DNA from: an uncultured Flavobacteriales bacterium
GTDB lineage: Bacteria; Bacteroidota; Bacteroidia; Flavobacteriales_D; Crocinitomicaceae
DNA: 64,000 bases
NCBI GenBank assembly: GCA_913046365.1
Contig: CAJWRM010000003.1
Span: 1 to 64,000, forward strand
Direction: 5' to 3'
The notes under the pieces were generated by a model that was given only the letters and a program-made list of their open reading frames with translations, was not told the origin of the DNA and ran no database searches. Numbering within the stretch: position 1 is the first letter of the stretch; the number at the start of each line of letters is the position of its first letter. This document shows positions 62,068-64,000 of the stretch, piece by piece. Both the position numbers and the translations under genes were made by a program.

Positions 62068-62226
62068 TCAAAAATAGGACAAATGAAAAGGTCCAAATTT
62101 ACTTGAATTTCCCTTCTTTTTAATTATCACGGCGGTTTTGCAGCTTATAGTCGTATAAATGATCTATGAGCGCTAGGTTTACTTTGAATTTGGTTATCGC
62201 TGGAATATTGGAAAGAAATAATACAG

Positions 62227-62469
62227 TTATCTACCGTCCAAAATCAGGTCAATTTCCTTTACTAGTTCATAATCTTTTTCCGTAATTGAATTTGTATCAT
62301 GGGTATAGACCTCAATGCTCAGATATTTATAGCTGTATATTTTCAGATCTGGATGGTGGTTTATTTCCTCTGCAACCACCGCTATTTTATTTAATAATGC
62401 CAGTGCTTCTTTAAATTCTTGGCATTTTACATTTCTCACGAGTTTTCCATCTGATTCTTCCCATTTCAT
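62227..62469 (-). CDS. Pterin-4a-carbinolamine dehydratase (4a-hydroxytetrahydrobiopterin dehydratase)
   Basis: The 80-residue protein is short but keeps the active-site pattern: AVVAEEINHHPDLKIYSYKY with the His-His-Pro motif, then VEVYTHD-like IEVYTHDTNSITEKD. The family recycles the pterin cofactor of aromatic amino acid hydroxylases, or acts in other pterin pathways. No hydroxylase gene is in the window. It faces the riboswitch-controlled receptor gene divergently, 70 bp from the riboswitch start. Confidence 0.88.
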   Translation of the reverse strand: MKWEESDGKLVRNVKCQEFKEALALLNKIAVVAEEINHHPDLKIYSYKYLSIEVYTHDTNSITEKDYELVKEIDLILDGR

Positions 62470-62534
62470 GATATGAAAATAAAATTTATTAAGCTTTCCA
62501 AGTCATGTTTTAAAAAATAATTACTTTTGTGGCG

Positions 62535-62610
62535 TCTCTAAGGGGTGCCGAAAGGCTGAGATTATACCCATTGAACCTGATTAGGATAATGCCTGCGCAG
62601 GGAAGATGAC
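62535..62610 (+). promoter_or_regulatory. TPP (THI-box) riboswitch aptamer
   Basis: The conserved blocks of the thiamin pyrophosphate aptamer appear in order: AAGGGGTGCC (62541-62550), GGCTGAGA (62555-62562), TACCC (62566-62570), GAACCTGAT (62574-62582), GGATAATGCC (62585-62594) and TGCGCAGGGAAGA (62595-62607). It lies 66 nt before a TonB-dependent receptor start. The platform between them has GGGG/GCCCC pairing potential with the aptamer and a weak AAGAA/TTCTT hairpin before a T-rich run, so attenuation is possible but not shown. Confidence 0.95.
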
Positions 62611-62675
62611 CGAGCTAGTTAATTATTTATAACCAATAAGAATTAGCCCCTTGTTCTTGTTTAATTTTTTTAAAA

Positions 62676-64000
62676 ATGAAAACAAGCGTTTTTTTAACAC
62701 TTTCTTTTTCTTTATTTATTCTTTTAGGTTTTTCGCAAAAAACACTTTCTGGAGTTGTCAAATCTGAGGATGGATCTGCCATTCCTTATGCTAAAATCCG
62801 GGTGGATCAATCGCAGAAAGGAACCATCAGTGATGTAGAGGGGAAGTTCAAAATTGAAAATATTGCTTCTGCTTCAAAGCAGATTATTGTGAGCGCTTTG
62901 GGTTATGCCGAGCAAGAAATCTCAATCGAAGGAAATACAAGTAATATAGAGGTTCAGCTGTACAAGCAGGTGCAGAATTTAGAAACTGTCCAGGTAGACG
63001 CGACAAGACCGCAAATTGTTCCCTCTTCAGCTACACAAATTGATAAAGAGGAAGATTTACAAGGTAAAAACTTTGGACAAGACCTGCCGATTTTATTGAA
63101 TGCTATGCCTTCTGTTGTGACTACATCAGATGCAGGTGCGGGAATCGGATATACGGGAATGCGTATTCGAGGAGTTGACGCAGAACGGATCAATGTGACC
63201 ATCAATGGAATCCCTGTAAACGATCCAGAATCCCACGGTGTATGGTGGGTGAATATGCCAGATTTGGTAGGTTCAGTTGACAATATACAGGTTCAGCGCG
63301 GTGTAGGGACTTCTACAAACGGCGCGGCCTCTTTTGGTGCCAGTGTCAATATCAAGACGGACAATATTTCGGAGAAAGCTTACGGTACGATAGATAACGC
63401 TGTTGGAAGTTTCAATACCTGGAAAAGTTCAGTGCGTGCAGGTACAGGATTGATAGGCGGCAAATTCGCGATGGATATTCGTTTATCAAGAGTATTGAGT
63501 GATGGATTTATTGATAGAGCAAGTTCGAATCTCAAATCTTTTTATTTATCTGGTTCCTATGTTGGGAAAAAATCATTAATCAAGGCTGTTGCGTTTAGTG
63601 GTAAAGAACGCACTTACCAATCATGGTATGGAACTCCTGAAAGTGTCATCAATGGTGATGCCGATGAGATGAATGCCTATGCTGACAGGAATTATCTTTC
63701 AGATGCAGAGCGCACAAATTTATTGGCGTCAGGAAGGTCTTATAATTATTATACTTATCAAGATGAGGTTGACAACTACCAGCAGGACAACTATCAGCTT
63801 CATTTTACGCATACATTTTCACCGAAAACGACACTCAACGTTGCCGGTCATTATACAAAAGGTAGAGGGTATTACGAGCAATATAAGTTTGGTGAAAATC
63901 TTTCGGAGTATGGTCTCAGTGATGTAATTGTTGGAGCAGATACTGTAACAAGTACAGATTTAATTCGCCGCCGCTGGTTAGATAACGATTTTGTAGGTGG
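62676..64000 (+). CDS. TonB-dependent outer-membrane receptor, probably thiamin uptake (cut by window edge)
   Basis: The frame is open from the ATG at 62676 through the right edge, giving 441 residues of a longer protein. A signal peptide (~1-20, ending GFSQ) is followed by a carboxypeptidase-regulatory-like domain (TLSGVVKSEDGSAIPYAKI, ~23-41). The plug domain comes next (LPILLNAMPSVVTTSDAGAG, MRIRGVDAERINVTINGIPV, VQRGVGTSTNGAASFGASVN), then the first barrel strands. A TPP riboswitch upstream implies control by thiamin pyrophosphate, so the ligand is probably thiamin or a precursor. Ligand binding itself is not visible. Confidence 0.93.
   Translation, partial: MKTSVFLTLSFSLFILLGFSQKTLSGVVKSEDGSAIPYAKIRVDQSQKGTISDVEGKFKIENIASASKQIIVSALGYAEQEISIEGNTSNIEVQLYKQVQNLETVQVDATRPQIVPSSATQIDKEEDLQGKNFGQDLPILLNAMPSVVTTSDAGAGIGYTGMRIRGVDAERINVTINGIPVNDPESHGVWWVNMPDLVGSVDNIQVQRGVGTSTNGAASFGASVNIKTDNISEKAYGTIDNAVGSFNTWKSSVRAGTGLIGGKFAMDIRLSRVLSDGFIDRASSNLKSFYLSGSYVGKKSLIKAVAFSGKERTYQSWYGTPESVINGDADEMNAYADRNYLSDAERTNLLASGRSYNYYTYQDEVDNYQQDNYQLHFTHTFSPKTTLNVAGHYTKGRGYYEQYKFGENLSEYGLSDVIVGADTVTSTDLIRRRWLDNDFVG

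Noticed and set aside
62954-63283. 109-residue open frame on the minus strand
   Set aside because: It is the antisense shadow of the TonB-receptor plug domain, which reads clearly on the plus strand.

Overview
The window looks like a piece of a Bacteroidota chromosome, most likely from the Flavobacteriales. It is AT-rich and densely packed. It carries gldH, several secreted proteins with type IX secretion system (T9SS) C-terminal sorting domains, families largely confined to Bacteroidota (DUF3127, DUF6495, LETM1-related protein), a fused DAHP synthase/chorismate mutase, and many promoter-like boxes of the Bacteroidota type TAnnTTTG. No rRNA, tRNA, CRISPR array, insertion sequence, phage or plasmid gene was found. 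No gene-free stretch exceeds 300 bases.

Layout. 1-3.7 kb: the end of one and the whole of another T9SS type-B secreted protein. 3.7-10.7 kb: a TPR membrane protein, proline catabolism (pruA), a coupled FkbM methyltransferase / fatty-acid-hydroxylase-like / DUF2141 operon, coaE, a methyltransferase and a ZIP metal transporter. 10.8-14.5 kb: shikimate pathway (DAHP synthase-chorismate mutase, aroA), an SSB-tailed DUF3127 protein and a flavin reductase-like protein. 14.6-19.9 kb: YwqK-like repeat protein, fabD, truA, a TPR/PD40 protein and metK. 20-26.3 kb: two beta-oxidation-type genes, a WYL regulator coupled to a conserved unknown protein, and a MauG/MbnH-like dihaem peroxidase coupled to an MbnP-like lipoprotein. 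26.3-37.5 kb: an AddA/RecB-like helicase-nuclease, a degenerate glutamine-amidotransferase-like protein, the holB-ricT-gldH-DUF6495 operon, rsmI, radA and a small outer-membrane barrel. 37.7-40.9 kb: deoC followed by an aldehyde dehydrogenase and a half-length aldehyde dehydrogenase, resembling a split ALDH16. 40.9-48.9 kb: a membrane Fe-S/HdrB-like electron-transfer module with envelope genes (MlaD/MCE, N-acetylmuramoyl-L-alanine amidase, divergent LptD). 48.9-55.2 kb: an OmpA lipoprotein and a four-gene operon (T9SS lamin-tail protein, small barrel, LETM1-related protein, orphan ABC ATPase). 55.2-64 kb: asd, a secreted clan GH-A-like glycosidase, a helical-repeat protein, an outer-membrane-type protein, a pterin dehydratase and a TPP riboswitch ahead of a TonB-dependent receptor cut by the window edge.

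Genes often overlap within operons (ATGA or TAATG junctions). Convergent neighbours often overlap at their 3' ends: five of ten pairs. The most useful leads are the split ALDH16-like cluster, the MbnH/MbnP-like pair outside any methanobactin context, TAnnTTTG boxes only 4-6 nt from ATG that imply near-leaderless mRNAs, and a terminator for one gene hidden inside the coding end of its convergent neighbour aroA. Nothing in the window stands out as a defence island or an entirely new multi-gene system. Product calls rest on motif recognition by eye, with no database search.
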